Below, piece after piece: positions 8,202 to 17,318 of a DNA stretch of 64,000 nt (the stretch's first letter is position 1; every line of letters starts with the position of its first letter). Made by a program: the position numbers and the translations under genes. The DNA lies in contig NZ_JAIHAU010000009.1 in NCBI RefSeq assembly GCF_020054945.1, positions 1-64,000 on the forward strand, in the 5' to 3' direction. This DNA comes from Mahella sp. GTDB taxonomy: Bacteria > Bacillota > Clostridia > Mahellales > Mahellaceae. Below the pieces are notes generated by a model. The model was not told where the DNA came from, did no database searches, and saw nothing but the letters and a program-made list of their open reading frames with translations.

Positions 8202-9749
8202 ATGAAAGCTGTGACGGTTCAACAGATGCGTTCTATAGATAGAATAGCAATAGAGCGTTACGGTATACCCGGCGTAGTACTTATGGAGAATGCTGCTTTG
8301 GCAGTTGTGGACAGGGTGATGAAACGTGTTCAACATCATAATGGCCGTCGCATTGCCGTTGTATGTGGCGGAGGCAATAATGGCGGCGACGGCCTGGCAA
8401 CGGCCAGGCATCTTTATCAACATGGCTTAAACGTAAAGATTTATCTTTTGACCAATCCTTCTAAATTTAATGGCGATGCCGCTGTAAATTTTAATATCAT
8501 TCAGGGAATAGGCGTGCCTTGCATGCAATTAGACGATGAGAATGCCTTGCATGAATTTTACACCGATATAAAGTATGTCGATGTGATTATTGATGCAATA
8601 TTCGGTACTGGTATCAAGGGAGAGGTAACGGGTTTGCCTGCTGATGTAATAAGAGCTATAAATGAGTCAGCCGGTTATGTGATATCTGTCGATATGCCGT
8701 CGGGTATAAACGGTGATACGGGTGAGGTGTGCGGATGCGCAGTGACAGCCGACCAAACCGTGACGTTTGCGTTACCGAAGATAGGCCAGATCATCTATCC
8801 GGGTAAAAAGTATGTCGGACATTTGAGCATAGCCGATATATCTATACCGAAGGCTGCTATAAATAATGTGGATATAAACGCTGCATATATAACTGCTGAT
8901 GATATAGCTTTGCCTGTGCGTGAAGCAGACAGTCATAAAGGCGATTACGGTCACGTATTGGTGGTGGGTGGTTCCGTCGGGTTTTCCGGTGCGCCGATCA
9001 TGGCCGCTAAAGCCGCCATGAGAAGCGGAGCGGGTATGGTTACTGCGGTCGTACCGTATGGTATATACAATGCAGCAGCGGCTTCGGTGCAGGAAGTTAT
9101 GGTGAAACCTGTAACTGATGATGGCGTGGGCAGAATTTCGGCCGATGCTCTAGCCGATATCCTTGCCTTGGCGCAAAAAGCCGATGTCATGATTATAGGC
9201 CCCGGTATGCAGGTCTATGATGAAATTTTTTATGTTTTGAGGAATATTATCGATTATATAGATATACCTATAATAGTAGATGCTGATGGCTTAAATGCCA
9301 TTGCCCAACAAAAAGATTTGCTTAAGAACAGTAAAGGCAATATTATTTTGACGCCGCATCCGGGTGAGATGAGCCGTCTGACAGGGCTACCTATTGGACA
9401 GATACAATGCCAACGCATCGATATAGCCAGGAATTTTGCCTCTCAATACAACGTTGTGGTTGTATTGAAGGGGGCGGCTACCGTAACAGCTTGCCCGGAT
9501 GGCCGCGTGTATATAAATAGTACCGGGAATGCGGGTATGGCCACAGCCGGAAGCGGAGATGTATTGACAGGCGTTATAGCGGCTATGGCAAACCAATGCC
9601 GATGCCTTGATAAAGCTTCATATATCGGTGTCTTTATACATGGGCTGGCGGGTGATAAAGCCGTTGAGGACAAGGGGATGGATGGATTGGTGGCCGGTGA
9701 CATAATAGAAATGATACCGACAGCCATAAAATACATTTATAACCATTGA
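8202..9749 (+). CDS. nnr: Bifunctional NAD(P)H-hydrate epimerase / ADP-dependent dehydratase
   Basis: A 515-residue metabolite-repair enzyme. Residues 1 to about 215 are the YjeF N-terminal epimerase domain (GGGNNGGDGLATARHL, then DAIFGTGIKG and VDMPSGINGDTG). Residues about 230-515 are the ribokinase-like dehydratase domain (HKGDYGHVLVVGGS, GPGMQ, DADGLNAI, LTPHPGEMSRLTG, and AGSGDVLTGVIAAM with the catalytic Asp). Together they repair hydrated NADH and NADPH. Length matches E. coli NnrD/YjeF. Start ATG 8202 follows AGGGGATGG. The mazEF promoter overlaps its last codons. Confidence 0.95.
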   Translation: MKAVTVQQMRSIDRIAIERYGIPGVVLMENAALAVVDRVMKRVQHHNGRRIAVVCGGGNNGGDGLATARHLYQHGLNVKIYLLTNPSKFNGDAAVNFNIIQGIGVPCMQLDDENALHEFYTDIKYVDVIIDAIFGTGIKGEVTGLPADVIRAINESAGYVISVDMPSGINGDTGEVCGCAVTADQTVTFALPKIGQIIYPGKKYVGHLSIADISIPKAAINNVDINAAYITADDIALPVREADSHKGDYGHVLVVGGSVGFSGAPIMAAKAAMRSGAGMVTAVVPYGIYNAAAASVQEVMVKPVTDDGVGRISADALADILALAQKADVMIIGPGMQVYDEIFYVLRNIIDYIDIPIIVDADGLNAIAQQKDLLKNSKGNIILTPHPGEMSRLTGLPIGQIQCQRIDIARNFASQYNVVVVLKGAATVTACPDGRVYINSTGNAGMATAGSGDVLTGVIAAMANQCRCLDKASYIGVFIHGLAGDKAVEDKGMDGLVAGDIIEMIPTAIKYIYNH

Positions 9750-9775
9750 CTTATGGATTAAATGTGCAGTATAAT
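9746..9775 (+). promoter_or_regulatory. Predicted promoter of mazEF
   Basis: TTGACT (9746-9751) and TATAAT (9770-9775) with an 18-bp spacer. The -35 hexamer overlaps the stop codon of nnr, so mazEF can be transcribed independently of it. Confidence 0.6.
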
Positions 9776-9824
9776 TCATAGTGTTTATGTTCTTCCTTAC
9801 ATATTTTTTGAGGAGGTTCTAAAA

Positions 9825-10097
9825 ATGTCGGTTTCCAAAAAGATACTGGTTAGCCTGCCCGACAGTCTATTGAAAGAAGTAGACGAGATTGTGGCTATGG
9901 AGAAGAAGAACAGAAGTGAATTTATAAGAGAAGCTATGAAGCTTTATATAAGAGAAAGGCAGAAGATAGAGATAAAAGAACAAATGATTAAGGGCTATCA
10001 GGATATGGCCAGGATAAATGAGGATATGGCCGAGATCGGCGTCAAGGCCGACAATTACGCCCTTAATGCGTATGAAAGCTTTATTGGCGGAGAGTGA
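9825..10097 (+). CDS. mazE: MazE-type (EndoAI) antitoxin, ribbon-helix-helix
   Basis: A 90-residue antitoxin. The N-terminal 45 residues form a ribbon-helix-helix DNA-binding fold (KILVSLPDSLLKEVDEIV, then RSEFIREAMKLYI); the C-terminal tail would bind and block the toxin. ATG 9825 is preceded by a strong AGGAGG. The toxin gene follows 9 bp after the stop, the normal order. By family knowledge the complex autoregulates its promoter. In Bacillus this pair follows alr; here it follows nnr, also a common neighbour in Clostridia. Confidence 0.92.
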   Translation: MSVSKKILVSLPDSLLKEVDEIVAMEKKNRSEFIREAMKLYIRERQKIEIKEQMIKGYQDMARINEDMAEIGVKADNYALNAYESFIGGE

Positions 10098-10106
10098 TAA
10101 AATTAG

Positions 10107-10457
10107 ATGATTATAAAGCGAGGGGATTTGTTTTATGCCGATCTAAGCCCTGTGATTGGTTCCGAACAGGGCGGGGTTCGGCCGGTGTTGGTAGTGCAGA
10201 ACGATATAGGCAATAAATATAGCCCTACTGTCATAGTGGCAGCTATAACGTCGCAGATCAATAAAGCGAAATTGCCGACCCATGTGGAAATAAGCGCTTC
10301 TGACTATGGCTTGCCTAAGGATTCGGTAATACTATTAGAGCAAATACGTACCATAGACAAAAAACGCTTAAGGGAAAAAATAGGTTATCTTTCGGCTGAA
10401 ACTATGAAAAAAGTGGACGAAGCATTACAGATAAGCTTTGGCCTTATAGAGTTATGA
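10107..10457 (+). CDS. mazF: MazF/EndoA endoribonuclease toxin
   Basis: A 116-residue PemK/MazF-type mRNA interferase. Conserved features are the start [20 protein letters not shown], the RPVLVVQND strand, and the basic catalytic region ending in [16 protein letters not shown]. subtilis EndoA, its close homologue, cuts RNA at UACAU; this specificity is expected but not shown. Length is identical to EndoA (116). A rho-independent terminator follows immediately. Confidence 0.95.
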   Translation: MIIKRGDLFYADLSPVIGSEQGGVRPVLVVQNDIGNKYSPTVIVAAITSQINKAKLPTHVEISASDYGLPKDSVILLEQIRTIDKKRLREKIGYLSAETMKKVDEALQISFGLIEL

Positions 10458-10462
10458 TTCAA

Positions 10463-10495
10463 ATCGATTGATCGTATGGTCGGTCGACTTTTTTA
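10463..10495 (+). terminator. Rho-independent terminator after mazF
   Basis: A 9-bp stem (10465-10473 with 10478-10486, three G-U pairs, extended by one A-U pair) with a 4-nt loop, followed by a run of six T at 10489-10494. Confidence 0.75.
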
Positions 10496-10531
10496 TCTTG
10501 TGCTCCTATAGCACCGTACATATTGTAATAT

Positions 10532-10559
10532 TAATGAAATATCTATTTTTAACCGATAA
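10532..10559 (+). promoter_or_regulatory. Possible sigma-D/sigma-28 promoter of the H-NOX receptor
   Basis: ACCGATAA (10552-10559) differs from the motility-sigma -10 consensus GCCGATAA at one base; TAAT (10532-10535), close to TAAA, lies 16 bp upstream. A flagellar/chemotaxis sigma would suit a chemoreceptor gene. The match is short, so this stays tentative. Confidence 0.4.
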
Positions 10560-10623
10560 TTATTATCAGTAGAAGTTCTTTGCTCTTAAACAAAACCTGC
10601 AAGCGGTCGATAAAATGCAAAAG

Positions 10624-10665
10624 AGGAGGGAAAGGCACATACGCCTTATGTGCCTAAATAATATG
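10624..10665 (+). promoter_or_regulatory. Shine-Dalgarno and start codon bridged by a hairpin
   Basis: AGGAGGG (10624-10630) is 32 nt from the conserved ATG at 10663, too far for initiation. Between them lies a perfect 8-bp inverted repeat, GGCACATA (10634-10641) and TATGTGCC (10647-10654), with loop CGCCT. If this stem forms, the effective spacing becomes about 11 nt. Alternative in-frame starts at 10615 and 10648 are less consistent with known H-NOX N-termini. Confidence 0.5.
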
Positions 10666-12319
10666 AAAGGTACTATTGTATCTACGTGGATATCCACGCT
10701 GAGGGAATTATACGGTAAAGATACCGTAAACGCTGCCTTAGAAAGGCTTGATTGGGATGTAAATAGAATCATAGCTCCTTTGGATGATATAGCTGATGAA
10801 CAAGCCAAGGCAATAATAGAGCAGGTAGCACATGATGTGGGCAAAGAGCCCGCAAATGTATGGCGCGATTTAGGACGTCATAATATATATACATTTTCCA
10901 AATGGTTTCCGTCGTATTTCGAACGCAGCAGCTTAAAAGGCTTTTTACTGATGATGGATGCCGTTCATGCTCAGCTGACCAAGATAATACGAGGTGCCAA
11001 ACCTCCGCGCCTAATATGCACAGAGATAACGCCGGATCAGGTTGATATGGAGTATATATCCAAAAGAGGATTGTTCGATTATTTTCTGGGCTTGTTAGAA
11101 GGCAGCGCCGCTTTCTTTAATGAACAATTGGACTATTACAGGTATAGCAACTTTTGCTACATCATGGTTATTTCCCGGGTTATCTATTGGGCAAAGGGTT
11201 ACATATGGGATTGTTATGGCGGTTATAGGTTACATAGTTTCGCGTATAGTGATGGCCCCTATGAAACTCATAGAAGATGAGATGGATAAATTAGCGCAAT
11301 TGGATTTCAGCCATGCGATATTGTTGCATAGCCATGATAATTTCCAGCGTCTAATGGATAAAATAAATATAGTTAAATCTAATATAACCAAAGATATGGT
11401 ATTCTTAAAGGGTGGTACTGATGATATGTATAATTTCGCCAGGAACTTCTCTGATATAGCGATGGATATGAAAGGTGTTTCCGATACCATATCGGATGTA
11501 GTGCAGGATGTGGCCAACGGAGCGATTTACCAAGCTGACGAAACGGTTAATGCCGTTGGTATATTAGATAACGATATAAGGGATATAAATCAATTAGCCG
11601 AACAAGAAGAAAATAGCAGAGAACAATTAGAGCGGGCAGTAGAAAACATTCAAACTTCATCGCAAAATGTCCGTCGTGTATCGGATGTATTGGTGGAAGT
11701 AAAGGATAATTTCTCAGCTGTGAACGAACAAAGCGCGAACTTGGTTCAAAGTGCTGATGATATATTACAGATAAGCGCTGCTGTAGAGGATATAGCCGAG
11801 AAAATTAACTTATTATCGTTGAATGCTTCTATAGAAGCGGCAAGGGCGGGGGAGGCCGGCAAAGGTTTTGCGGTGGTTGCCGGAGAGGTTAGGAAATTGG
11901 CGGAAACATCCAAGCGTTCGGCCCAAAGCATAAGCAGCAGCTTACAATTGTTTGTGCAGCAGATCAATAATCTGGCGGAGCAGATCGCTGCTCAATTTCA
12001 GCAGATCGATGAAAGCAATGAGTTGCTGCAAAATGCTTCCGGCGATACCATGAGCGCCGCCGATAACATACAGGCTGTATCGCAGCAGATTGCTTCTCTG
12101 GTAGATAGGTTGTTTAACGAAACCAAACAGTTAAGCAAGGTTTTCGATAATATACAATCGCTGGCTGCCATAGCTGAGCAAAATTCCGCCTCTTCGGAAG
12201 AAATGAGCGCTAATGTTACCACGTATTCCAATAAGATAAAGGAATTGATGGACTATATAAATCAGCTTGAGGAGCTCACGGCCAGTTTCAAAGAACAGCT
12301 TGAAGAATATCGTATCTAA
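10663..12319 (+). pseudogene. Broken H-NOX / methyl-accepting chemotaxis receptor gene
   Basis: Frame one from 10663 encodes a heme-binding H-NOX domain starting MKGTIVSTWISTLREL: proximal His102, the YxSxR motif (Tyr131, Ser133, Arg135), Pro115, and Trp9, Asn74 and Tyr140, the distal hydrogen-bond network of the O2-binding Thermoanaerobacter protein. Homology stops near residue 155 ([10 protein letters not shown]). A second frame from about 11120 to 12319 supplies membrane segments ([18 protein letters not shown] and [16 protein letters not shown]), a HAMP-like linker and a full MCP signalling domain ([19 protein letters not shown]). The last ~33 H-NOX residues and a linker are missing at the join, with a +1 frame change. 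The first frame ends at 11280. The intact form would be an O2-sensing chemoreceptor. Confidence 0.85.
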
Positions 12320-12524
12320 CTTGCTCAAAAGGGATATATATATTATAATATTAATATAGATCAGTTAGGTCGCTGTTATAGTGTATATACTTTAATTGCG
12401 GCAAACGGGTTTTTGGAGCAAACTATAATATTAAGGATTGCATAGCGCAGTTATACCGTATATGCCTATTTTGGCATGTTCCAGATTAAAGTGTATATAG
12501 TACCTGCAATTAGTATGAGGTGTT

Positions 12525-13388
12525 ATGATGTGGCAACAAGTCTTAAATGCGGTATCATTATTTCGCATAATAGACCTTATAGATATATTGATAATAGCCT
12601 ATATAGCATATAGGATACTTATGCTCATAAAAGAAACGAGGGCGGAGCAGGTGCTCAAAGGCCTCGTTATATTGCTGATATCCACCCAATTAAGCGAATG
12701 GTTGGGGCTCAATACCGTAAACTGGTTACTTAGAAATGCTATGACCGTCGGCGTTATAGCTCTGCTTATAGTATTTCAGCCTGAGCTCAGAAGGGCGTTG
12801 GAGCATATAGGCCGAGCCGGACTTATAAATATTTCGTTATTCATGCCCAGCGAGAACGATTATAGCGATGCCGTAGAGGAAATAGTTAAAACCGTGCAGA
12901 ACTTATCCAAGGATAAAATAGGAGCGCTCATTATTATAGCAGGCAAAACGGGCCTGAATGAGATCATAGAAACAGGTATCAGAGTAGATGGAAAGGTTTC
13001 ATCCGAGCTATTGAGCAACATATTTGTGCCTAACACGCCTTTACACGATGGTGCCGTTATTATAAAAGATGATCGCGTAATAGCGGCGGGGTGTTTTTTG
13101 CCATTGACCGATAGGCAGGATATAAGCAAACAGCTCGGTACACGTCATAGAGCGGCGATAGGCATATCAGAGGTCAGCGATGCGTTGGCTATAGTGGTTT
13201 CGGAGGAGACAGGCGTTATATCTATTGCGCGTGAAGGTAAGCTTACCAGATATCTGGATTCCAAAATGTTAAGGGACATATTGGTTCAAATGTATGCTCC
13301 GAGTCACGAAACAAGAGCTTTCAATTGGCGCATATGGCGGGAATGGAGGGAAAAGCATGGACAGAATATGGGCGGCGATGAAAAGTAA
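12525..13388 (+). CDS. cdaA: Diadenylate cyclase CdaA
   Basis: A 287-residue membrane-bound enzyme making c-di-AMP from two ATP. Three hydrophobic segments lie in residues 10-85, then the DAC domain with the catalytic DGA motif (TPLHDGAVIIKDD) and the RHR motif (GTRHRAAIGISE). Start ATG 12525 has GAGGTG upstream. cdaR overlaps its end by 32 nt, the standard arrangement; glmM, the usual third gene, is absent here. The 205-bp gap upstream is AT-rich and I see no terminator or convincing promoter in it. Confidence 0.95.
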   Translation: MMWQQVLNAVSLFRIIDLIDILIIAYIAYRILMLIKETRAEQVLKGLVILLISTQLSEWLGLNTVNWLLRNAMTVGVIALLIVFQPELRRALEHIGRAGLINISLFMPSENDYSDAVEEIVKTVQNLSKDKIGALIIIAGKTGLNEIIETGIRVDGKVSSELLSNIFVPNTPLHDGAVIIKDDRVIAAGCFLPLTDRQDISKQLGTRHRAAIGISEVSDALAIVVSEETGVISIAREGKLTRYLDSKMLRDILVQMYAPSHETRAFNWRIWREWREKHGQNMGGDEK

Positions 13389-14571
13389 TTTACCACAAAA
13401 AATAATATCTATAGTATTTGCGATAATACTTTGGTCTTATGTTGCCGGCGATCAAAATCCCAATATAGCGCGAACTATACGCAATATACCGGTTGAGATA
13501 CAAAATGAGGCGGTTTTAAAAGGCAAACATCTAATACGTATGAATACGGATATACAAGAGGTAAGCGTAAAAATAGAAGGGCGCCGCAGCGATGTAGCCG
13601 CTTTTAAACCATATGATATAAAAGCCGTAGCCGATATAGGTTCGATAAATACCAGCGGTAAACACCAACTACCGGTTAAAATCATAAATGTCCCGAGCAA
13701 TATAGATATAATCGATATTTCTCCGCCCTATATCGAAGTAGAACTGGAAGATATCGTGAACAATCAATTGCCTGTAGAATTGAAATTAGAAGGCCAACCT
13801 GCAGAAAATCATAGGGTGCTGGAAACCGAATTGGTGCCGGATGCGATCATAGTTACCGGACCGCGCAGTCTGGTTTCAAAGGTACGCACAGCAATAGTAC
13901 GTATGGATGTGAGCGGGGCTGAATACGATATAACGCGTTCATTGCCAATAATGCTTTATGATGAACGGGAAAGACAAATAACAGATGACCTCGATTTAAG
14001 CACCGATTTTGTAAGGGTTTATCAAAAGATAAGGGCTGTAAAAACTGTGCCTGTAAAAGTAAATACGTCGGGGAAATTGCCTGATGGTCTGGAGATGGTC
14101 AGTATAGTCGCTCAACCTGCTAATGTGACTGTAGCTGGTTCAGACGACGATATTTCAAAGGTAACGGCAATTGAAACCGAACCCGTTGATCTATCTAAGG
14201 TTCAGGCCACCAGTACTGTTAAAGCGCAATTGATATCGCTCGCAGGTATTGATGTTATAGAAGGAGAACCCGTTATGGTGGATATAACTGTAAAAGAACA
14301 AGATGTACAGGAGGAGGTAGCTGTGACAGATCTAGTAATAGAAAATTTGGCAGAAAACCTTGAAGTAGGCGATAAACCGCGTAGTATAACGCTATCGGTA
14401 AAAGGGCCGTATAGTATTATAAAGGACTTAAAGCCAACCGATATAAAAGTCGTGGTTAATGCTCAAGGTATGAGCCGCGGGCGCCATGATATAACGCCTA
14501 CTATAGTATTACCGGAAGGTGTAGAACTTATAAAAGTGGAACCACAGCCGGTGTCGGTGTTGTTAAAATGA
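13357..14571 (+). CDS. cdaR: CdaR, YbbR-domain regulator of CdaA
   Basis: A 404-residue protein with one N-terminal membrane segment (KIISIVFAIILWSYVAG) followed by four repeated YbbR domains of about 80 residues each on the outer face. CdaR binds and modulates CdaA. The first YbbR repeat begins near ARTIRNIPVEIQN. I choose ATG 13357 (MDRIWAAMK) because GGAGGG lies just upstream and an upstream ATG would add an implausible leader. It overlaps the next gene by 4 nt. Confidence 0.9.
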   Translation: MDRIWAAMKSNLPQKIISIVFAIILWSYVAGDQNPNIARTIRNIPVEIQNEAVLKGKHLIRMNTDIQEVSVKIEGRRSDVAAFKPYDIKAVADIGSINTSGKHQLPVKIINVPSNIDIIDISPPYIEVELEDIVNNQLPVELKLEGQPAENHRVLETELVPDAIIVTGPRSLVSKVRTAIVRMDVSGAEYDITRSLPIMLYDERERQITDDLDLSTDFVRVYQKIRAVKTVPVKVNTSGKLPDGLEMVSIVAQPANVTVAGSDDDISKVTAIETEPVDLSKVQATSTVKAQLISLAGIDVIEGEPVMVDITVKEQDVQEEVAVTDLVIENLAENLEVGDKPRSITLSVKGPYSIIKDLKPTDIKVVVNAQGMSRGRHDITPTIVLPEGVELIKVEPQPVSVLLK

Positions 14572-15245
14572 TGATGTCAGACAAGCGTATAAACATATTC
14601 GTAGGCCATTTCGGCAGCGGTAAGACCGAGATATCTATAAACTATGCTTTGGACCTGCAAAGGCAGGGCTTAAAAACCATGATAGTCGATCTGGATATAG
14701 TAAATCCGTTTTTCAGGACAGTTGAGGTAAGGGATTATCTAGAACAAAATGAAATAAAAGTCATAGCGCCGAATTTTGCCGGTACGGCATTGGACGTACC
14801 ATCTATTCCGGCCTCGGTCTACAGCGCCTTTGATGATACGAATTTTAATGTGGTACTGGATATAGGAGGAGATGAGGTCGGGGCAAAGATATTGGGTAAT
14901 CTGCGCGACCATATAAAAGACGGCACATACAATATGATGTATGTAATAAATGCCAGACGACCGTTGTCAGCTGATATATCGGCTGTCGGGAATTTGTTGC
15001 ATTCTATCGAACAGACGTCGAGATTAAAAGTAACCGGCATTATTAATAATACGAATTTATCTTCCGAGACCACGATATATGATATAATGTATGGTCAGGC
15101 TTTGGCAGAAGATCTATCGCGGCAAACAGATATACCTGTGGTTAAAATATGCGGATTGCCGGACGTCTTAGAGCAACTGCCGGATGAATATAAATATAAG
15201 GCCATGCCTATAAAAATATTTTTACACGTTCCGTGGGAACAGTAA
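14568..15245 (+). CDS. P-loop ATPase of MinD/CobQ type linked to the 2-oxoacid oxidoreductase operon
   Basis: A 225-residue protein with a deviant-type Walker A near the N-terminus (GHFGSGKTEISIN), a switch-like Asp segment (VDLDIVNPFFR) and a second Asp motif (VVLDIGGDEVGAK). It resembles SIMIBI ATPases. No specific function is known to me; similar genes sit before vor/kor operons in Clostridia, which hints at cofactor assembly or regulation. Three consecutive ATG codons (14568, 14571, 14574) leave the exact start open. Confidence 0.75.
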   Translation: MMMSDKRINIFVGHFGSGKTEISINYALDLQRQGLKTMIVDLDIVNPFFRTVEVRDYLEQNEIKVIAPNFAGTALDVPSIPASVYSAFDDTNFNVVLDIGGDEVGAKILGNLRDHIKDGTYNMMYVINARRPLSADISAVGNLLHSIEQTSRLKVTGIINNTNLSSETTIYDIMYGQALAEDLSRQTDIPVVKICGLPDVLEQLPDEYKYKAMPIKIFLHVPWEQ

Positions 15246-15262
15246 CCGAAAGGGATGATGAA

Positions 15263-15475
15263 ATGATTCATATAGTATTTTTCGAAGATATATGTAAGGG
15301 ATGCGGTCTATGTACATCTGTATGTCCTGAAGGTATAGTGTCTATAAATAAAGATCGAATCAATGCCAGCGGATATAATCCGGCCGGTGTTACCGACGAG
15401 ACCAAGTGTACGGGTTGTGCTTTTTGTGCCCGGATATGCCCTGATATAGCTATAAGAATAGAAAAGGTTTCGTAG
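15263..15475 (+). CDS. vorD: 2-oxoacid:ferredoxin oxidoreductase, ferredoxin (delta) subunit
   Basis: A 70-residue two-cluster ferredoxin: CKGCGLCTSVCPEG and CTGCAFCARICPD each bind a 4Fe-4S cluster. It passes electrons from the catalytic subunits to soluble ferredoxin. ATG 15263 has GAAAGGGATG upstream; a GTG at 15233 would overlap the preceding gene and is less likely. The alpha subunit follows 14 bp later. Confidence 0.9.
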   Translation: MIHIVFFEDICKGCGLCTSVCPEGIVSINKDRINASGYNPAGVTDETKCTGCAFCARICPDIAIRIEKVS

Positions 15476-15489
15476 AAAGGTGGAGTATT

Positions 15490-16563
15490 ATGGCTCAAAA
15501 GGTACTTATTAAAGGAAACGAGGCTATAGGGGAAGCGGCTATCATGGCTGGTTGCCGTCATTTTTTTGGCTATCCTATAACGCCTCAAAATGAGGTGGCC
15601 GAATATATTTCCAAACGTATGCCAGAGGCCGGAGGCTGCTTTTTACAGGCCGAAAGCGAATTGGCTGCTATAAATATGGTATACGGTGCGGCAGGAGCTG
15701 GCGCCAGGGTGATGACATCGTCATCCAGCCCGGGTATAAGCCTTATGCAGGAGGGCATATCCTATATAGCCGCATCGGAATTGCCATGCCTGATAGTCAA
15801 CGTCATGCGCGGCGGGCCGGGGTTAGGCGGCATACAGCCATCTCAGGCCGATTATTTCCAGGCCACAAAAGGCGGCGGTCATGGCGATTACAGGTTGGTA
15901 GTGCTGGCGCCATCGACTATACAGGAGATGATAGACCTTATAGTAGAGGGGTTTGATATAGCCGATCAATATAGAAATCCAGTGATGATATTGGCCGATG
16001 GCATGCTGGGACAGATGATGGAGCCTGTGGTATTGGAGCCTAAAAAGCGAATAGAAAGACAGCTTCCGGCAAAGGATTGGGCAACCACCGGATGCGATGG
16101 CAGCCGCCCGAGAAATGTGATAAATTCGCTGTTTATGATACCGGAGCAATTGGAACAGCGTAACCTTATACTCATAGATAAGTATAAACGTATTGAACAA
16201 AACGAAGTGCAATATCAATCAATAGATATCGAAGGCTCCGATGTAGTGTTGGTGGCTTACGGCACTATGGCCAGAATAGCCAGGACGGTGGCGAAAAAGG
16301 CCAAGGAATTGGGAATAAGCGTCGGAATACTGAGGCCTATAACTTTGTGGCCGTTTCCATATGATGCTGTTGCTGCCATAGGCGATATGCCGAATGTCAA
16401 GGCGGTATTCTCTATAGAGATGAGCGCAGGGCAGATGGTAGAAGATATAAAATTGGGTATAAACGGGAAAAAACCGGTATATTTCTACGGCCGCACGGGC
16501 GGCATGATACCGTCTCCCAATGAAATATTGGATTATATATGCGATGTACTGGAGGTGCGATAA
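15490..16563 (+). CDS. vorB: 2-oxoacid:ferredoxin oxidoreductase alpha subunit (VorB-like)
   Basis: A 357-residue subunit with the pyrimidine-binding TPP fold (GNEAIGEAAIMAGCRHFFGY, ITPQNEVAEY, QAESELAAINMVYGA) and a C-terminal transketolase-like domain (VVLVAYGTMARIA). It oxidatively decarboxylates a branched-chain 2-oxoacid or 2-oxoglutarate to the acyl-CoA. Sequence character is closest to VorB (3-methyl-2-oxobutanoate), but substrate assignment between Vor and Kor is not certain from sequence alone. ATG 15490 follows AAAGGTGG. It overlaps the beta gene by 1 nt. Confidence 0.88.
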   Translation: MAQKVLIKGNEAIGEAAIMAGCRHFFGYPITPQNEVAEYISKRMPEAGGCFLQAESELAAINMVYGAAGAGARVMTSSSSPGISLMQEGISYIAASELPCLIVNVMRGGPGLGGIQPSQADYFQATKGGGHGDYRLVVLAPSTIQEMIDLIVEGFDIADQYRNPVMILADGMLGQMMEPVVLEPKKRIERQLPAKDWATTGCDGSRPRNVINSLFMIPEQLEQRNLILIDKYKRIEQNEVQYQSIDIEGSDVVLVAYGTMARIARTVAKKAKELGISVGILRPITLWPFPYDAVAAIGDMPNVKAVFSIEMSAGQMVEDIKLGINGKKPVYFYGRTGGMIPSPNEILDYICDVLEVR

Positions 16564-17318
16564 TGTCGATTATATTTGAAAGGCCGCGTTCGCTCACCGA
16601 TAAACCATTTCATTATTGTCCGGGATGTACCCACGGTTTGGTACACAGGTTGGTAGCCGAGGTTATAGATGAATTGGACATCCAAGCCAATACCATAGGG
16701 GTTGAGCCGGTGGGTTGTGCCGTATCGGCACATGATTATTTTGATATAGATATGCAGGAAGCAGCGCACGGCAGAGCTCCGGCGGTAGCTACCGGTATAA
16801 AGAGGGTATGGCCGGATAAAGTGGTATTTACCTATCAAGGCGACGGCGATCTGGCTTCCATAGGTATGGCTGAGATAGTGCATGCCGCCGCTAGGGGCGA
16901 GAGAATAACCACCATATTTATAAACAACGCTATATTCGGTATGACGGGAGGACAGATGGCACCGACATCGTTGCTTGGGCAGGTTACCACCACATCTCCG
17001 CATGGCCGCGACGCGGGTAGTGCCGGTTATCCTATACGCGTGAGCGAACTTTTAGCCACATTGCAGGGAGCGGCCTACGTAGCGCGTGTATCGGTGCACG
17101 ATGTCAAGAACATCGCCAGAGCTAAACGCAGTATAAAAAAAGCTTTTACCACTCAGATAGAGGATAAAGGTTTCTCCATAGTAGAGGTGTTATCCACATG
17201 TCCTATAAACTGGGGCATGACGCCTGCGGATTCGCTTAAATGGTTGCAGGATAATATGATACCGTATTATCCTTTAGGAGAGCTTAAAGTGGACGGCGAG
17301 GGAGTGATCAACCGATGA
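16563..17318 (+). CDS. vorA: 2-oxoacid:ferredoxin oxidoreductase beta subunit (TPP-binding)
   Basis: A 251-residue subunit. FHYCPGCTHGLVHRL carries conserved Cys residues, and GDGDLASIGMAEIVHAA with the downstream FINNAIFGMTGGQ is the thiamine-diphosphate/Mg binding motif. ATG 16563 overlaps the alpha stop codon (TAATG), indicating translational coupling. It ends 4 nt into the gamma gene. It forms the catalytic core with the alpha subunit. Confidence 0.9.
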   Translation: MSIIFERPRSLTDKPFHYCPGCTHGLVHRLVAEVIDELDIQANTIGVEPVGCAVSAHDYFDIDMQEAAHGRAPAVATGIKRVWPDKVVFTYQGDGDLASIGMAEIVHAAARGERITTIFINNAIFGMTGGQMAPTSLLGQVTTTSPHGRDAGSAGYPIRVSELLATLQGAAYVARVSVHDVKNIARAKRSIKKAFTTQIEDKGFSIVEVLSTCPINWGMTPADSLKWLQDNMIPYYPLGELKVDGEGVINR

